NCBI RefSeq assembly: GCF_002750975.1
Contig: NZ_PEJS01000001.1
Coordinates: 2,480,001 to 2,544,000, forward strand
Source of the DNA: Stenotrophomonas indicatrix
GTDB lineage: Bacteria > Pseudomonadota > Gammaproteobacteria > Xanthomonadales > Xanthomonadaceae
Direction: 5' to 3'
DNA: 64,000 bases
A model generated the notes under the pieces. It had not been told where the DNA came from. It did no database searches and saw only the letters and a list, made by a program, of their open reading frames with translations. The translations under genes and the position numbers were made by a program. Of this stretch, positions 41,487 to 50,708 are shown piece after piece (the stretch's first letter is position 1; each line of letters opens with the position of its first letter).

Positions 41487-41576
41487 CGGGATGGGCCAGC
41501 GGGACACGCCGTGAACCCATCCATGGGGGCTCGATGGCGCCATCCATGGCGCCAACGGTCCCGCTGGCCCATCCCG
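41487..41576 (+). repeat. long hairpin element, copy 1
   Basis: Perfect 19-bp arms (41487-41505 and 41558-41576) enclose 52 bases. These include the 26-base module 41530-41555, itself built from two TGGCGCCA palindromes. The same module occurs, reverse-complemented and exact, inside copy 2 at 41801-41826. Confidence 0.85.
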
Positions 41577-41640
41577 CCCCACCTCTGACAGATTCCCGGT
41601 GACGGATCGAAGAGCGTTGGGTTGTCGGGACGGAATTGAG

Positions 41641-41675
41641 AGAGGGACGCGGCTTCGCCGCGTCCCTCTTTGTTT
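41641..41675 (+). terminator. terminator-like stem between the two large hairpins
   Basis: AGAGGGACGCGGC pairs perfectly with GCCGCGTCCCTCT (13 bp) around TTC, followed by TTTGTTTA. It may be the distal terminator for purB. Confidence 0.65.
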
Positions 41676-41772
41676 ATGGCGAAGGCAGTTGGAGCAAGCG
41701 CAGCGCGCGACCCGCTGTTGCCTTTGATTTTCTTCTTCCATTCCGTGGCGGACCCCGCAGGAAACTGTCAGG

Positions 41773-41876
41773 GGCCGGGCGGGTGGGCCATGCAGGGGCG
41801 TTGGCGCCATGGATGGCGCCATCGAGCTTACAGGGACGTACTTGCAGCGTCCCCTGCATGGCCCACCCGCCCGGCC
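41773..41876 (-). repeat. long hairpin element, copy 2 (inverted relative to copy 1)
   Basis: Perfect 26-bp arms (41773-41798 and 41851-41876) enclose 52 bases. They contain the 26-base module 41801-41826, the exact reverse complement of that in copy 1. The arms are also similar to those of copy 1 (GGGCGGGT, GGGCCA). Confidence 0.85.
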
Positions 41877-42044
41877 AAGCTCGGCTTTTGCTTGTGAGCC
41901 TGACCGCCACGAGGGGCTCCGCCGTTGGCCGGACACCCCGCGACAAACCAGCACACGTGCGCAATCCCATCGAACGTCGGACAATGGAGCCCTTGGCGGC
42001 CCGCCACGCCGCCCCTCCCGCTTTCCGCTGCAAGGAACTCCCCC

Positions 42045-43442
42045 ATGGCCGCCCGCAAGTCCTCCTCCCCCCTGATCGAAGTCACCGCCCGCCGCGGCCA
42101 GCCGCTGGGCATGGCACCGGCCACCTTCCTGCGTGACTTCTGGCAGAAACGCCCGCTGCTGATCCGCAATGCCTTCCCGGATTTCCAGACCCCGGTACAG
42201 CCGGAAGACCTGGCCGGCCTGGCCTGCGAAGAGGGCGTGCTGGCCCGCCTGATCGAGCATGACAAGGCCCAGGACAGCTGGCGCGTGCGCAGCGGCCCGT
42301 TCCAGGAAGACATCTTCCCCGCCCTGCCCGACCACGACTGGACCCTGCTGGTGCAGGACGTGGACAAATGGGACAAGGACGTGCGCGCCCTGATCGAACA
42401 CTTCAGCTTCCTGCCGCGCTGGCGCATGGACGATGTGATGATCAGCTTCGCCGCTACCGGTGGCTCGGTCGGTGCCCATGTCGACCAGTACGACGTGTTC
42501 CTGCTGCAGGCCCACGGCCACCGCCGCTGGCAGATCGATGCCAGTGAATCGATCAAGGGCAAGCGCCCGCCGCTGGGCTTCCGCCCCGACGTGGAACTGA
42601 AGCTGCTGGAAGTGTTCAAGCCGACCCACGACTGGGTGCTGGCGCCGGGCGACATGCTGTACCTGCCGCCGAACGTGCCGCATCACGGCGTTGCCGAAGA
42701 CCCGTGCCTGACGTTCTCGTTCGGCATGCGCGCACCGTCTTCGGCCGAGCTGATCAGTGACTATCTGGACACGTTGATCGCCGACGCCGACGAGAACATC
42801 CGCTACCAGGACGCCGACCTGAAGGCACCGGCCGACCCGAACGAGATCGACACCGTGGCGATGGCGCGGGTGATCACCGCGCTCAACGCCATCCGCATGA
42901 ACGATCCGGACAAGCTGGGTGACTGGTTCGGCCGCTTCATCACCACCTACCGCGCCGCCGGCGAGGTGATGGCCCACCAGGCCGCGCCGCCGCAGGAAGA
43001 AGTGCTGGAGGCCCTGCAGTCGGGCCTGCTGCTGCAGCGTCACCCGTGGTCGCGCCTGGCCTGGCGCCGGGCCAAGCGCGGTGCCAGCCTGTATGTCAGT
43101 GGCCAGGACTTCGCCCTGCCGGTCAAGGACGCGCAGCGCCTGGCAGGTGCCGAGCAGCTCGACGCCGCCGCCTACCGCGGCCTGTCCGACAAGGGCCGTG
43201 CGGTGGTCCAGCAGTTGCTGGTCGGCGGCGTGTTCCAGCTGATCGATCCGAACGAGGTGTACTCCGACGAGGAGGAAGAGGTGCTGGGTGAAGTGATCGA
43301 GGGCCACGAGCAGGTCGAGGTGATCGAGGCTGACTCGATGTCCGATGACGTCCATCTGGTGACCGTGCACGACGACGGTATTGAAGTGATCGTCAACTTC
43401 GATGACCACGACGAAGACGACAGCGACGCCGGCCGCGGCTGA
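42045..43442 (+). CDS. roxA: ribosomal oxygenase RoxA/YcfD (JmjC-type, uL16 arginine hydroxylase family)
   Basis: 2-oxoglutarate/Fe(II) oxygenase; E. coli YcfD hydroxylates an arginine of ribosomal protein L16. The cupin core shows the facial triad H145-x-D147 (VGAHVDQYDVFLLQ) and a distal His at 213/214 (VPHHGVA). An N-terminal FLRDFWQKRPLLIRNAFP block is family-typical. The start at 42045 gives MAARKSSSPLIEV; the frame upstream is repeat-derived. At 465 residues it is about 90 longer than E. coli YcfD (373). The extra part is a strongly acidic C-terminal tail (NEVYSDEEEEVLGEV through FDDHDEDDSDAGRG). The next gene starts 3 bases after the stop. Confidence 0.93.
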   Translation: MAARKSSSPLIEVTARRGQPLGMAPATFLRDFWQKRPLLIRNAFPDFQTPVQPEDLAGLACEEGVLARLIEHDKAQDSWRVRSGPFQEDIFPALPDHDWTLLVQDVDKWDKDVRALIEHFSFLPRWRMDDVMISFAATGGSVGAHVDQYDVFLLQAHGHRRWQIDASESIKGKRPPLGFRPDVELKLLEVFKPTHDWVLAPGDMLYLPPNVPHHGVAEDPCLTFSFGMRAPSSAELISDYLDTLIADADENIRYQDADLKAPADPNEIDTVAMARVITALNAIRMNDPDKLGDWFGRFITTYRAAGEVMAHQAAPPQEEVLEALQSGLLLQRHPWSRLAWRRAKRGASLYVSGQDFALPVKDAQRLAGAEQLDAAAYRGLSDKGRAVVQQLLVGGVFQLIDPNEVYSDEEEEVLGEVIEGHEQVEVIEADSMSDDVHLVTVHDDGIEVIVNFDDHDEDDSDAGRG

Positions 43443-43445
43443 GCC

Positions 43446-44348
43446 ATGAGCCCGCTGCGGGTCCAGCAGGTCAGTCACGCCGAGGCCCACGTCGCCATCC
43501 ACGACGTGCGCCAGCGGGTGTTCGTGCAGGAACAGGGCATCGACGCCGCCCTGGAGCGCGATGCCCTGGATCCGGTCTGTGCCCACGTGCTGGCGCTGGA
43601 TGCCGACGGGCATCCGGTCGGCACCGGGCGGCTGTCGCCGGATGGCCGCATCGGCCGCATGGCGGTGCTGGCGGCGTATCGCGGCCACGGCATTGGCGAG
43701 GCCCTGCTTGAGGCACTGGTGCAGGCCGGGCGCCAGCTCGGCCTGGCCGAGCTGCACCTGCATGCGCAGCTGCCGGCACGCGACTTCTACGCCCGCCAGG
43801 GCTTCCTTCCGGAAGGCCCCGAATTCGAAGAAGCTGGCATTGGCCACCAGCAGATGCGGCGCCGCCTGCAGGCCGTTTCCGCCATCGACAGCCGCGCTGA
43901 AGCGGTGGCGATCACCACGGCGATCATCCACCGCGCCCGCCGTCGATTGTGGCTGCACAGCCGGCAGCTGGACCCCGGCCTGCTGGATGCGCCACCGGTA
44001 CAGGCGGCCCTGCGCCGCTTCGTCACCGCCCGCCACGACAAGCAGCTGCGGGTGATCGTGCATGACGCCGCAGCCATCGCCAGTGCCGGTGCGCCGCTGC
44101 TGGCGCTGTTCCAGCGCCTTCCCAGTGTGATCCAGTTCCGCGAGGTCGCCGATCCGATCGATCGCGCCCTGGCCTCGGCCTGCCTGCTCAACGATGCAGG
44201 CGACTTCTACTTTCGTCTCATCGGCCATCGCCTCGACGGCGAATCGGCAATCGCGCTGCCGGCACGTTCGCAGCCGTTCGAGCAGCAATTGCAGCGTGTC
44301 TGGGACCGTTCGCGCGAATGCAGCGAATTGCGCGCACTCGGCATCTGA
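43446..44348 (+). CDS. GNAT acetyltransferase with C-terminal DUF7931-type domain
   Basis: 300 residues in two parts. Residues 1-145 are a GNAT domain of the ElaA/YjcF type, with the RVFVQEQGIDAALERDALD start and acetyl-CoA loop AVLAAYRGHGIGEALLEAL. Residues 150-300 form a separate alpha/beta domain (AVAITTAIIHRARRRLWLHS, ALRRFVTARHDKQLRVIVHD, ALASACLLNDAGDFYFRLIG). It resembles phospholipase D-like folds but lacks a visible HKD motif. It starts 3 bases after roxA, so the two genes are co-transcribed. Substrate unknown. Confidence 0.85.
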   Translation: MSPLRVQQVSHAEAHVAIHDVRQRVFVQEQGIDAALERDALDPVCAHVLALDADGHPVGTGRLSPDGRIGRMAVLAAYRGHGIGEALLEALVQAGRQLGLAELHLHAQLPARDFYARQGFLPEGPEFEEAGIGHQQMRRRLQAVSAIDSRAEAVAITTAIIHRARRRLWLHSRQLDPGLLDAPPVQAALRRFVTARHDKQLRVIVHDAAAIASAGAPLLALFQRLPSVIQFREVADPIDRALASACLLNDAGDFYFRLIGHRLDGESAIALPARSQPFEQQLQRVWDRSRECSELRALGI

Positions 44349-44535
44349 CCGCGACGGGGTGCGCTCAACCTGTCTGGGACCGACACCGGGGGACGCCCGA
44401 TGCCCTCGTCGCTGCCCCTTCGTGTCCGGATGGGGGTACAATTTGGCCGTTTGAACGCGCCCGTGCATGGCTATTCATCTTCGTGCCGGGTCCTTCTGAA
44501 GCCATACCCCACAAAGCGAATCAGCACCCTCCATC

Positions 44536-47367
44536 GTGGACAATCAACTGAAGCAGTTTGCGCAATCTTCGCAACTCGCCGGCGGCAACGCCTCCTATGT
44601 CGAGGACCTGTACGAGCAGTACCTGGTCTCCCCGGATAGTGTCGATCCCAAATGGAAAACCTACTTCGACGGCTTCAAGGGCCGCGAAGCGGGCGACATT
44701 CCGCACTCGGCCGTCATTTCCCACATCGCGGACGCGGCCAAGGATGCGCTGAAAGCAGGCACCGGCACCGGTGCAGGCGATGAGCGCGAGCGCAATGTCG
44801 GTCGTCTGATCACCGCCTACCGTTCGCGTGGTCATCTGGACGCCCGCCTGGACCCGCTGGGCCTGGCCTCTCCGGTCAACACCCCGGACCTCGGCCTGCC
44901 CTTCCACAACCTGTCCGATGCTGACCTCAACAGCGAGTTCAGCACCGGCGGCGTGGGTGGCCAGCCGCGCATGAAGCTGCGTGACCTGCTGGCGCGCCTG
45001 AAGGCGACCTACACCGGTTCGATCGGTGCGGAGTTCATGCACATCTCCGAGGTCGAGCAGCGCCAGTGGATCTACAAGAAGCTGGAACTGGCCGGTGGCA
45101 ACTACCAGCTGGACGCTGACACCCAGCGCCGCACGCTGGAGCGCCTGACCGCCGCCGAAGGCCTCGAGCGCTACCTGCACACCAAGTACGTCGGCCAGAA
45201 GCGCTTCTCGCTGGAAGGCGGCGACTCGCTGATCCCGATGATGGACACCATCATCCGCAGCGCCGGCAAGGATGGCGTCAAGGACGTGGTGATCGGCATG
45301 GCCCACCGCGGCCGCCTGAACGTGCTGGTCAACACCCTCGGCAAGAACCCGCGCAAGCTGTTCGACGAATTCGAAGGCAAGTTCGAGCACGACGAGCACG
45401 CTTCGGCCGGCGATGTGAAATACCACATGGGCTTCTCCGCCGACGTGGCCACCGAGGGTGGCCCGGTGCATCTGGCCCTGGCGTTCAACCCGTCGCACCT
45501 GGAAATCGCCGACCCGGTGGTTGCCGGCTCGGTGCGTTCGCGCCAGGAGCGCCGCAAGGACACCGCGCGCAAGCAGGTGATGCCGATCCTGATCCACGGC
45601 GACGCGGCCTTCTCCGGCCAGGGCGTGGTCATGGAGCTGTTCCAGATGTCGCAGGCCCGCGGCTTCGCCGTTGGCGGCACCGTGCACATCGTGGTCAACA
45701 ACCAGGTCGGCTTCACCACCTCCAATCCGCAGGACACGCGCTCCACGCGCTATGCCACCGACGTGGCGAAGATGATCGCCGCCCCGGTGCTGCACGTGAA
45801 CGGCGATGATCCGGAAGCGGTGGTGTTCGCCGCGCAGCTGGCGTTCGAGTTCCGCCAGAAGTTCGCCAAGGACGTGGTCATCGACCTGATGTGCTACCGC
45901 CGTTGGGGCCACAACGAGGCCGACGAGCCGGCGATCACCCAGCCGCTGATGTACCAGGTGATCCGCAAGCACGCCACCACCCGCGAGATGTACGCCGAGC
46001 AGCTGGAAAAGGCAGGCGTGATCGCCGCCGGCGCCGGCAAGGCGATGGTCGATGCGTACCGCGAGAAGCTCGATGCCGGTGAAGTGACCACCGAGCTGGC
46101 CAAGGTCGAAAAGACCCCGCCGACCAGCCCGCTGTTCGTTGATTGGCCGAAGCTGCTGGAAGGCAAGCTGTCCGATCCGGTGTCGACGAAGGTCGACAAG
46201 GACAAGCTGGTCGCGCTGGCCAAGCTGATCAACACCGTGCCCGAAGAAGTGCAGCTGCACTCGCGCGTGTCCAAGGTGTACGACGACCGCCGCAAGATGG
46301 CTGCCGGCGAGATCCCGGGCGACTGGGGCTTTGCCGAGAACCTGGCCTACGCCACCCTGCTGGATGAAGGCAGTGCGCTGCGCCTGGTCGGCCAGGACGT
46401 CGGCCGCGGCACGTTCACCCACCGCCACGCGATCCTGCACGACCAGAAGACCGACAACTACTACCTGCCGCTGCGGCAGCTGGTGGATTCGCCGGAGAAG
46501 GCCACCGTCATCGATTCGCTGCTCAGCGAAGAAGCAGTGATGGCCTACGAGTACGGTTTCTCGACCACCGATCCGAACACCCTGTGCATCTGGGAAGGCC
46601 AGTTCGGCGACTTCGCCAACGGCGCCCAGGTGGTGATCGATCAGTTCATCGCCGCCGGCGAAGCAAAGTGGGGCCGCATCTCCGGCCTGACCCTGCTGCT
46701 GCCGCATGGCTATGAAGGTCAGGGCCCGGAACACAGCTCGGCGCGCCTGGAGCGCTTCCTGCAGCTGTGCGCGCTGGAGAACATGCTGGTGGTGGTGCCG
46801 TCGACCCCGGCGCAGGCCTTCCACATGCTGCGTCGCCAGCAGCACCTGACCACCCGCAAGCCGCTGGTGGTGATGTCGCCCAAGTCGCTGCTGCGCCACA
46901 AGCTGGCCGTGTCGACCCTGGACGAGCTGGCCAATGGCGAGTTCCAGCACCTGATCGGCGATGCCAACGCAGATGCCAAGAAGGTCAAGCGCGTGGTGCT
47001 GTGCTCGGGCAAGGTCTACTACGACCTGCTGGAAGACCAGACCAAGCGTGGCCAGGACGACGTGGCGATCATCCGCGTGGAGCAGCTGTACCCGTTCCCG
47101 CGTGCGCTGCTGGCTGCCGAACTGAAGAAGTACGGCAAGGCCACCGACGTGGTGTGGACGCAGGAAGAACCGCAGAACCAGGGCGCGTGGTACCAGATCC
47201 GCCACCACCTGCAGTTCTGCCTGGCCGATGGCCAGAGCCTGCACTACGCCGGTCGCGCACGTTCGGCTTCGCCGGCTGCCGGTCACATGGCTGACCACGT
47301 CCGCGAACAGCAGCAGCTGGTCGCCGATGCACTGGTCAACCCGTTCAACGACTCGTTCGCTGAATAA
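44536..47367 (+). CDS. sucA: 2-oxoglutarate dehydrogenase E1 component
   Basis: Thiamine-diphosphate-dependent decarboxylase of the 2-oxoglutarate dehydrogenase complex in the TCA cycle. At 943 residues, it has the N-terminal E2-binding segment (SYVEDLYEQYLVSPDSVDPKWK) and the KYHMGFSADV substrate block. The GDAAFSGQGVV...NNQVGFTT stretch carries the ThDP/Mg site, and MCYRRWGHNEADEP is the histidine loop. Start is GTG at 44536, giving VDNQLKQFAQSSQL as in xanthomonad orthologues. It is followed by sucB (39 bases) and lpd, a full complex operon. A TACAAT -10-like box is at 44437-44442. Confidence 0.96.
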   Translation: MDNQLKQFAQSSQLAGGNASYVEDLYEQYLVSPDSVDPKWKTYFDGFKGREAGDIPHSAVISHIADAAKDALKAGTGTGAGDERERNVGRLITAYRSRGHLDARLDPLGLASPVNTPDLGLPFHNLSDADLNSEFSTGGVGGQPRMKLRDLLARLKATYTGSIGAEFMHISEVEQRQWIYKKLELAGGNYQLDADTQRRTLERLTAAEGLERYLHTKYVGQKRFSLEGGDSLIPMMDTIIRSAGKDGVKDVVIGMAHRGRLNVLVNTLGKNPRKLFDEFEGKFEHDEHASAGDVKYHMGFSADVATEGGPVHLALAFNPSHLEIADPVVAGSVRSRQERRKDTARKQVMPILIHGDAAFSGQGVVMELFQMSQARGFAVGGTVHIVVNNQVGFTTSNPQDTRSTRYATDVAKMIAAPVLHVNGDDPEAVVFAAQLAFEFRQKFAKDVVIDLMCYRRWGHNEADEPAITQPLMYQVIRKHATTREMYAEQLEKAGVIAAGAGKAMVDAYREKLDAGEVTTELAKVEKTPPTSPLFVDWPKLLEGKLSDPVSTKVDKDKLVALAKLINTVPEEVQLHSRVSKVYDDRRKMAAGEIPGDWGFAENLAYATLLDEGSALRLVGQDVGRGTFTHRHAILHDQKTDNYYLPLRQLVDSPEKATVIDSLLSEEAVMAYEYGFSTTDPNTLCIWEGQFGDFANGAQVVIDQFIAAGEAKWGRISGLTLLLPHGYEGQGPEHSSARLERFLQLCALENMLVVVPSTPAQAFHMLRRQQHLTTRKPLVVMSPKSLLRHKLAVSTLDELANGEFQHLIGDANADAKKVKRVVLCSGKVYYDLLEDQTKRGQDDVAIIRVEQLYPFPRALLAAELKKYGKATDVVWTQEEPQNQGAWYQIRHHLQFCLADGQSLHYAGRARSASPAAGHMADHVREQQQLVADALVNPFNDSFAE

Positions 47368-47406
47368 CTCTCCCCCTATTTAGAAGACAAACCAGGAAGC
47401 TCCCGC

Positions 47407-48606
47407 ATGGCCACCGAAGTCAAAGCCCCGGTACTGCCCGAATCCGTCGCCGACGGCACCATCGCCACCTGGCACAAGAAGGTGGGCGACGCCGTCAAGC
47501 GCGACGAAAACCTGCTTGACCTGGAAACCGACAAGGTCGTCCTGGAAGTGCCGTCGCCGGTCGATGGCGTGATCAAGGAAATCAAGTTCAAGGAAGGCGA
47601 CACCGTCACTTCCAGCCAGGTCGTGGCGATCATCGAAGAAGGCGCCGTGGCTGCTGCACCGGCCCCGGCTGCCGAAGAGAAGAAGGCTGAGGCCGCTCCG
47701 GCCGCTGCTGCTCCGGCCGCCGCCGCTGCCCCGGCCCCGGCTGCCAAGTCGGCTGCCGACGCGCTGCCGCCGGGCGCCCGCTTCACCGCCATCACCGAAG
47801 GCGTGAACCCGGCCGACGTCGACGGCACCGGCCGTCGCGGCGCCGTCACCAAGGAAGACATCGTCAACTTCGCCCGCAACGGCGGCGCCGGCAAGGCCGG
47901 TGGCGCACGTCCGGAAGAACGCGTGCCGATGACCCGCATCCGCAAGCGCATCGCCGAGCGCCTGATGGAGTCGAAGAACTCCACCGCCATGCTGACCACC
48001 TTCAACGAAGTCGACCTGTCCAAGGTGTCGGCGGCGCGCAAGGAACTGCAGGACGAGTTCGTCAAGGCACACGGCATCAAGCTCGGCTTCATGAGCTTCT
48101 TCGTGAAGGCCGCCGCCAACGCGCTGCAGCGCTTCCCGCTGGTCAATGCCTCCATCGACGGCGACGACATCATCTACCACGGCTACTCGGACATCTCGAT
48201 CGCCGTGTCGACCGAGAAGGGCCTGGTCACGCCGGTGCTGCGCAACGTCGAGCGCATGTCGTTCGCCGACATCGAAAAGACCATCGCCGACTACGCCAAG
48301 AAGGCCCGTGACGGCAAGCTGAGCCTGGAAGAACTGCAGGGCGGCACCTTCACCGTGACCAACGGCGGCACCTTCGGTTCGCTGCTGTCGACCCCGATCA
48401 TCAACCCGCCGCAGAGCGCCATCCTCGGCATGCACGCCATCAAGGAGCGCCCGATCGCCCAGAACGGCCAGGTCGTGATCGCGCCGATGATGTACCTGGC
48501 GCTGTCCTACGATCACCGCATCATCGACGGCAAGGACTCGGTGCAGTTCCTGGTGGACATCAAGAACCAGCTGGAAAACCCGGGCCGCATGCTGTTCGGC
48601 CTGTAA
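47407..48606 (+). CDS. sucB: dihydrolipoyllysine succinyltransferase, E2 of the 2-oxoglutarate dehydrogenase complex
   Basis: Transfers the succinyl group to CoA through lipoyl-lysine. 399 residues: a single lipoyl domain (1-80; lipoylated lysine K43 in [10 protein letters not shown]), then an Ala/Pro-rich flexible linker (about 83-118). The peripheral-subunit-binding domain is at about 120-155 ([21 protein letters not shown]). The catalytic domain ends in [16 protein letters not shown] with the active-site histidine. Between sucA and lpd, with a GC-rich hairpin in the sucB-lpd gap. Confidence 0.96.
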   Translation: MATEVKAPVLPESVADGTIATWHKKVGDAVKRDENLLDLETDKVVLEVPSPVDGVIKEIKFKEGDTVTSSQVVAIIEEGAVAAAPAPAAEEKKAEAAPAAAAPAAAAAPAPAAKSAADALPPGARFTAITEGVNPADVDGTGRRGAVTKEDIVNFARNGGAGKAGGARPEERVPMTRIRKRIAERLMESKNSTAMLTTFNEVDLSKVSAARKELQDEFVKAHGIKLGFMSFFVKAAANALQRFPLVNASIDGDDIIYHGYSDISIAVSTEKGLVTPVLRNVERMSFADIEKTIADYAKKARDGKLSLEELQGGTFTVTNGGTFGSLLSTPIINPPQSAILGMHAIKERPIAQNGQVVIAPMMYLALSYDHRIIDGKDSVQFLVDIKNQLENPGRMLFGL

Positions 48607-48617
48607 GAGACCTCCCG

Positions 48618-48641
48618 CCCCTCCGCGCCTGCGCGGAGGGG
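48618..48641 (+). terminator. intercistronic hairpin between sucB and lpd
   Basis: CCCCTCCGCGC and GCGCGGAGGGG form an 11-bp stem around CT. It is followed by TTCTGG rather than a U-tract, so it more likely acts as partial attenuator or mRNA stabiliser than full terminator. Confidence 0.55.
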
Positions 48642-48669
48642 TTCTGGTAATGCAACAAGGACTATTTCA

Positions 48670-50106
48670 ATGGCTGAACAATTCGACGTCGTCGTCATCG
48701 GTGCCGGCCCGGCCGGTTACCACGCTGCCATCCGCGCGGCCCAGCTTGGCCTGAAGACCGCCTGCATCGACGCAGCGCTGGGCAAGGACGGCAAGCCGGC
48801 CCTGGGTGGCACCTGCCTGCGCGTGGGCTGCATCCCGTCCAAGGCGCTGCTGGATTCCTCGCGCCAGTTCTGGAACATGGGCCACATCTTTGGCGACCAC
48901 GGCATCAGCTTCAAGGATGCCAAGATGGACGTCGAAGCGATGGTTGGCCGCAAGGACAAGATCGTCAAGCAGTTCACCGGCGGCATCGCCATGCTGTTCA
49001 AGGCCAACAAGGTCGCCGCCTATTACGGCTTCGGCGAACTGCAGCCGGGCAACGTGGTCAAGGTCACCCAGCATGACGGCTCGGTCGTCGAGCTGAAGGG
49101 CACCAACGTCATCATCGCCGCCGGTTCGGATTCGATCGAACTGCCGTTCGCCAAGTTCGACGGCGAAACCATCGTCGACAACGTCGGCGGCCTGGACTTC
49201 ACCGAAGTGCCGGCGCGCCTGGCCGTGATCGGCGCCGGTGTGATCGGCCTGGAACTGGGCAGCGTGTGGAAGCGCCTGGGTTCGGAAGTGACCATCCTGG
49301 AAGCGCTGCCGGACTTCCTGGCTGCGGCCGATACCGAAGTGGCCAAGACCGCCGCCAAGGAATTCAAGAAGCAGGGCCTGGACATCCGCCTGGGTGCCAA
49401 GGTCTCCAAGGCCGAAGTGACCGGCAAGGGCAAGAAGAAGGAAGTCGCCCTGACCTACACCGACGCCGAAGGCGAGAAGTCGCTGGTCGTGGACAAGCTG
49501 CTGGTGGCTGTCGGCCGTCGCGCCGCCACCAAGGGCCTGCTGGCCGAAGGTACCGGCGTCAAGATCAACGAGCGTGGCCAGATCGAAGTCGACGCGCACT
49601 GCCACACCGGCGTCAATGGCGTCTGGGCGGTCGGTGACTGCGTGCGCGGCCCGATGCTGGCGCACAAGGGCTTCGAGGAAGGCATCGCGGTTGCCGAACT
49701 GATCGCCGGCCTGCCGGGCCACGTCAACTTCGACACCATTCCGTGGGTCATCTACACCGAGCCGGAGCTGGCCTGGGTCGGCAAGACCGAGCAGCAGCTG
49801 AAGGCCGAGGGCATCCCGTACAAGGCCGGCAGCTTCCCGTTCGCCGCCAACGGCCGTGCCGTGGCGATGATCGAGCCGGCAGGCTTCGTGAAGGTTCTGG
49901 CCCACGCCGAAACCGATCGCATCCTGGGCATGCACCTGGTGGGCGCCAACGTGTCCGAGCTGGTGCACGAAGGCGTGCTGACCATGGAGTTCAGCGGTTC
50001 GGCCGACGACCTGGCGCGGATCTGCCACGCTCACCCGTCGCTGTCGGAAGTGGTGCACGACGCGGCGATGGCCGTGAGCAAGCGCGCGATCCACAAGGCG
50101 AACTGA
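48670..50106 (+). CDS. lpdA: dihydrolipoamide dehydrogenase (E3)
   Basis: FAD enzyme that reoxidises dihydrolipoamide on E2 and reduces NAD. 478 residues with the FAD motif VVVIGAGPAGYHAA at the start and redox-active disulfide C49/C54 in GGTCLRVGCIPSK. The NAD-binding LAVIGAGVIGLELGSVW motif and the C-terminal catalytic His of HAHPSLSEVVHDAA are present. It completes the OGDH complex and may also serve other lipoyl complexes. GC-rich hairpin upstream, strong terminator downstream. Confidence 0.96.
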   Translation: MAEQFDVVVIGAGPAGYHAAIRAAQLGLKTACIDAALGKDGKPALGGTCLRVGCIPSKALLDSSRQFWNMGHIFGDHGISFKDAKMDVEAMVGRKDKIVKQFTGGIAMLFKANKVAAYYGFGELQPGNVVKVTQHDGSVVELKGTNVIIAAGSDSIELPFAKFDGETIVDNVGGLDFTEVPARLAVIGAGVIGLELGSVWKRLGSEVTILEALPDFLAAADTEVAKTAAKEFKKQGLDIRLGAKVSKAEVTGKGKKKEVALTYTDAEGEKSLVVDKLLVAVGRRAATKGLLAEGTGVKINERGQIEVDAHCHTGVNGVWAVGDCVRGPMLAHKGFEEGIAVAELIAGLPGHVNFDTIPWVIYTEPELAWVGKTEQQLKAEGIPYKAGSFPFAANGRAVAMIEPAGFVKVLAHAETDRILGMHLVGANVSELVHEGVLTMEFSGSADDLARICHAHPSLSEVVHDAAMAVSKRAIHKAN

Positions 50107-50148
50107 GCCATCGGGTAGTGCCGGCCACTGGCCCGCGTTGCTGGATAC

Positions 50149-50177
50149 GAAAAACCCCGCCTCGGCGGGGTTTTTTG
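50149..50177. terminator. intrinsic terminator after lpdA
   Basis: AAAACCCCGCC-TCG-GGCGGGG-type stem with a T6 tract on the plus strand and an A-tract on the other side, so it is usable in both directions. Lies about 45 bases past the stop. A diverged GTAGTGCCGGCCACTGGCCC palindrome precedes it at 50115. Confidence 0.92.
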
Positions 50178-50269
50178 TTGGCCGCTTGACCGCCCGCCTG
50201 CAACCCGGCCCAATGCAACCGGCCAGGGAATGCTGTGGCCGCCGCCGATTTCCATGGAGCCGTACGATC

Positions 50270-50680
50270 ATGCACCTGTCCCGCTTCTACCGCCTGCCAT
50301 TGCTGCTCGGCTTCGCCTTGGCCGGGTGCACTGCCACCCCAGCCAGAACCGACTACCGCGCAGCCGAGGTGCAGCCGGTCGAAGTGATGCCGCAACGCGA
50401 TGGCGACGTGCTGATCCGCTACCACGTGCCTGCCGAGACGCTCTTCCACTCACCCGGCGCGGATGTGCGCACGGCCAGCGATGGCAGCCTGGAAGTATCC
50501 CTGCGGCGCTGTGGGATCAGGCAGCCCTGCACGGTGACCCATCCGGCGGCAGCCACCGCTGGCGCGCCGCTGCAGGTTGAATTCGTAGTGCGCCCGCGTG
50601 GCCGCATCATCATGGTCTACCGCGATCTGCGCGAACAGGTGTTCCCGGCACCGCCGGCGGCCGCGGCGCCCTCATCCTGA
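50270..50680 (+). CDS. small lipoprotein, unknown function
   Basis: 136 residues with lipoprotein signal and lipobox LAGC (C20). The mature part is predicted mostly beta (VLIRYHVPAETLFHSPGADV, LQVEFVVRPRGRIIMVYRDL) with two cysteines in RRCGIRQPCTV and an Ala/Pro tail. ATG at 50270 begins the signal peptide; longer frame extensions read through the lpd terminator. Convergent with the small exported-protein gene downstream. No family recognised. Confidence 0.75.
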   Translation: MHLSRFYRLPLLLGFALAGCTATPARTDYRAAEVQPVEVMPQRDGDVLIRYHVPAETLFHSPGADVRTASDGSLEVSLRRCGIRQPCTVTHPAAATAGAPLQVEFVVRPRGRIIMVYRDLREQVFPAPPAAAAPSS

Positions 50681-50708
50681 AACCACCGCCGTACCGGCAG
50701 ATGGCGGA

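Larger units (their letters stand above)
41383..42044. other. 662-base non-coding region with large hairpin repeats
   Basis: Between purB and roxA I find no gene. Open frames on both strands here are low-complexity translations of palindromes. The stretch contains two long related hairpins (41487-41576 and 41773-41876), a terminator-like stem (41641-41675) and a few short AACAGCAACG-type repeats right after purB (41427-41450). Confidence 0.7.

Noticed and set aside
41461..42044. Several open frames after purB with MAPSSPHGWVHG- or HGPPARP-like translations
   Set aside because: They are translations of the two palindromic hairpin repeats on either strand, so not genes.
44521..47298. Long minus-strand frame opposite sucA
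   Set aside because: Shadow of the codon bias of sucA; no known motifs and no start site context.
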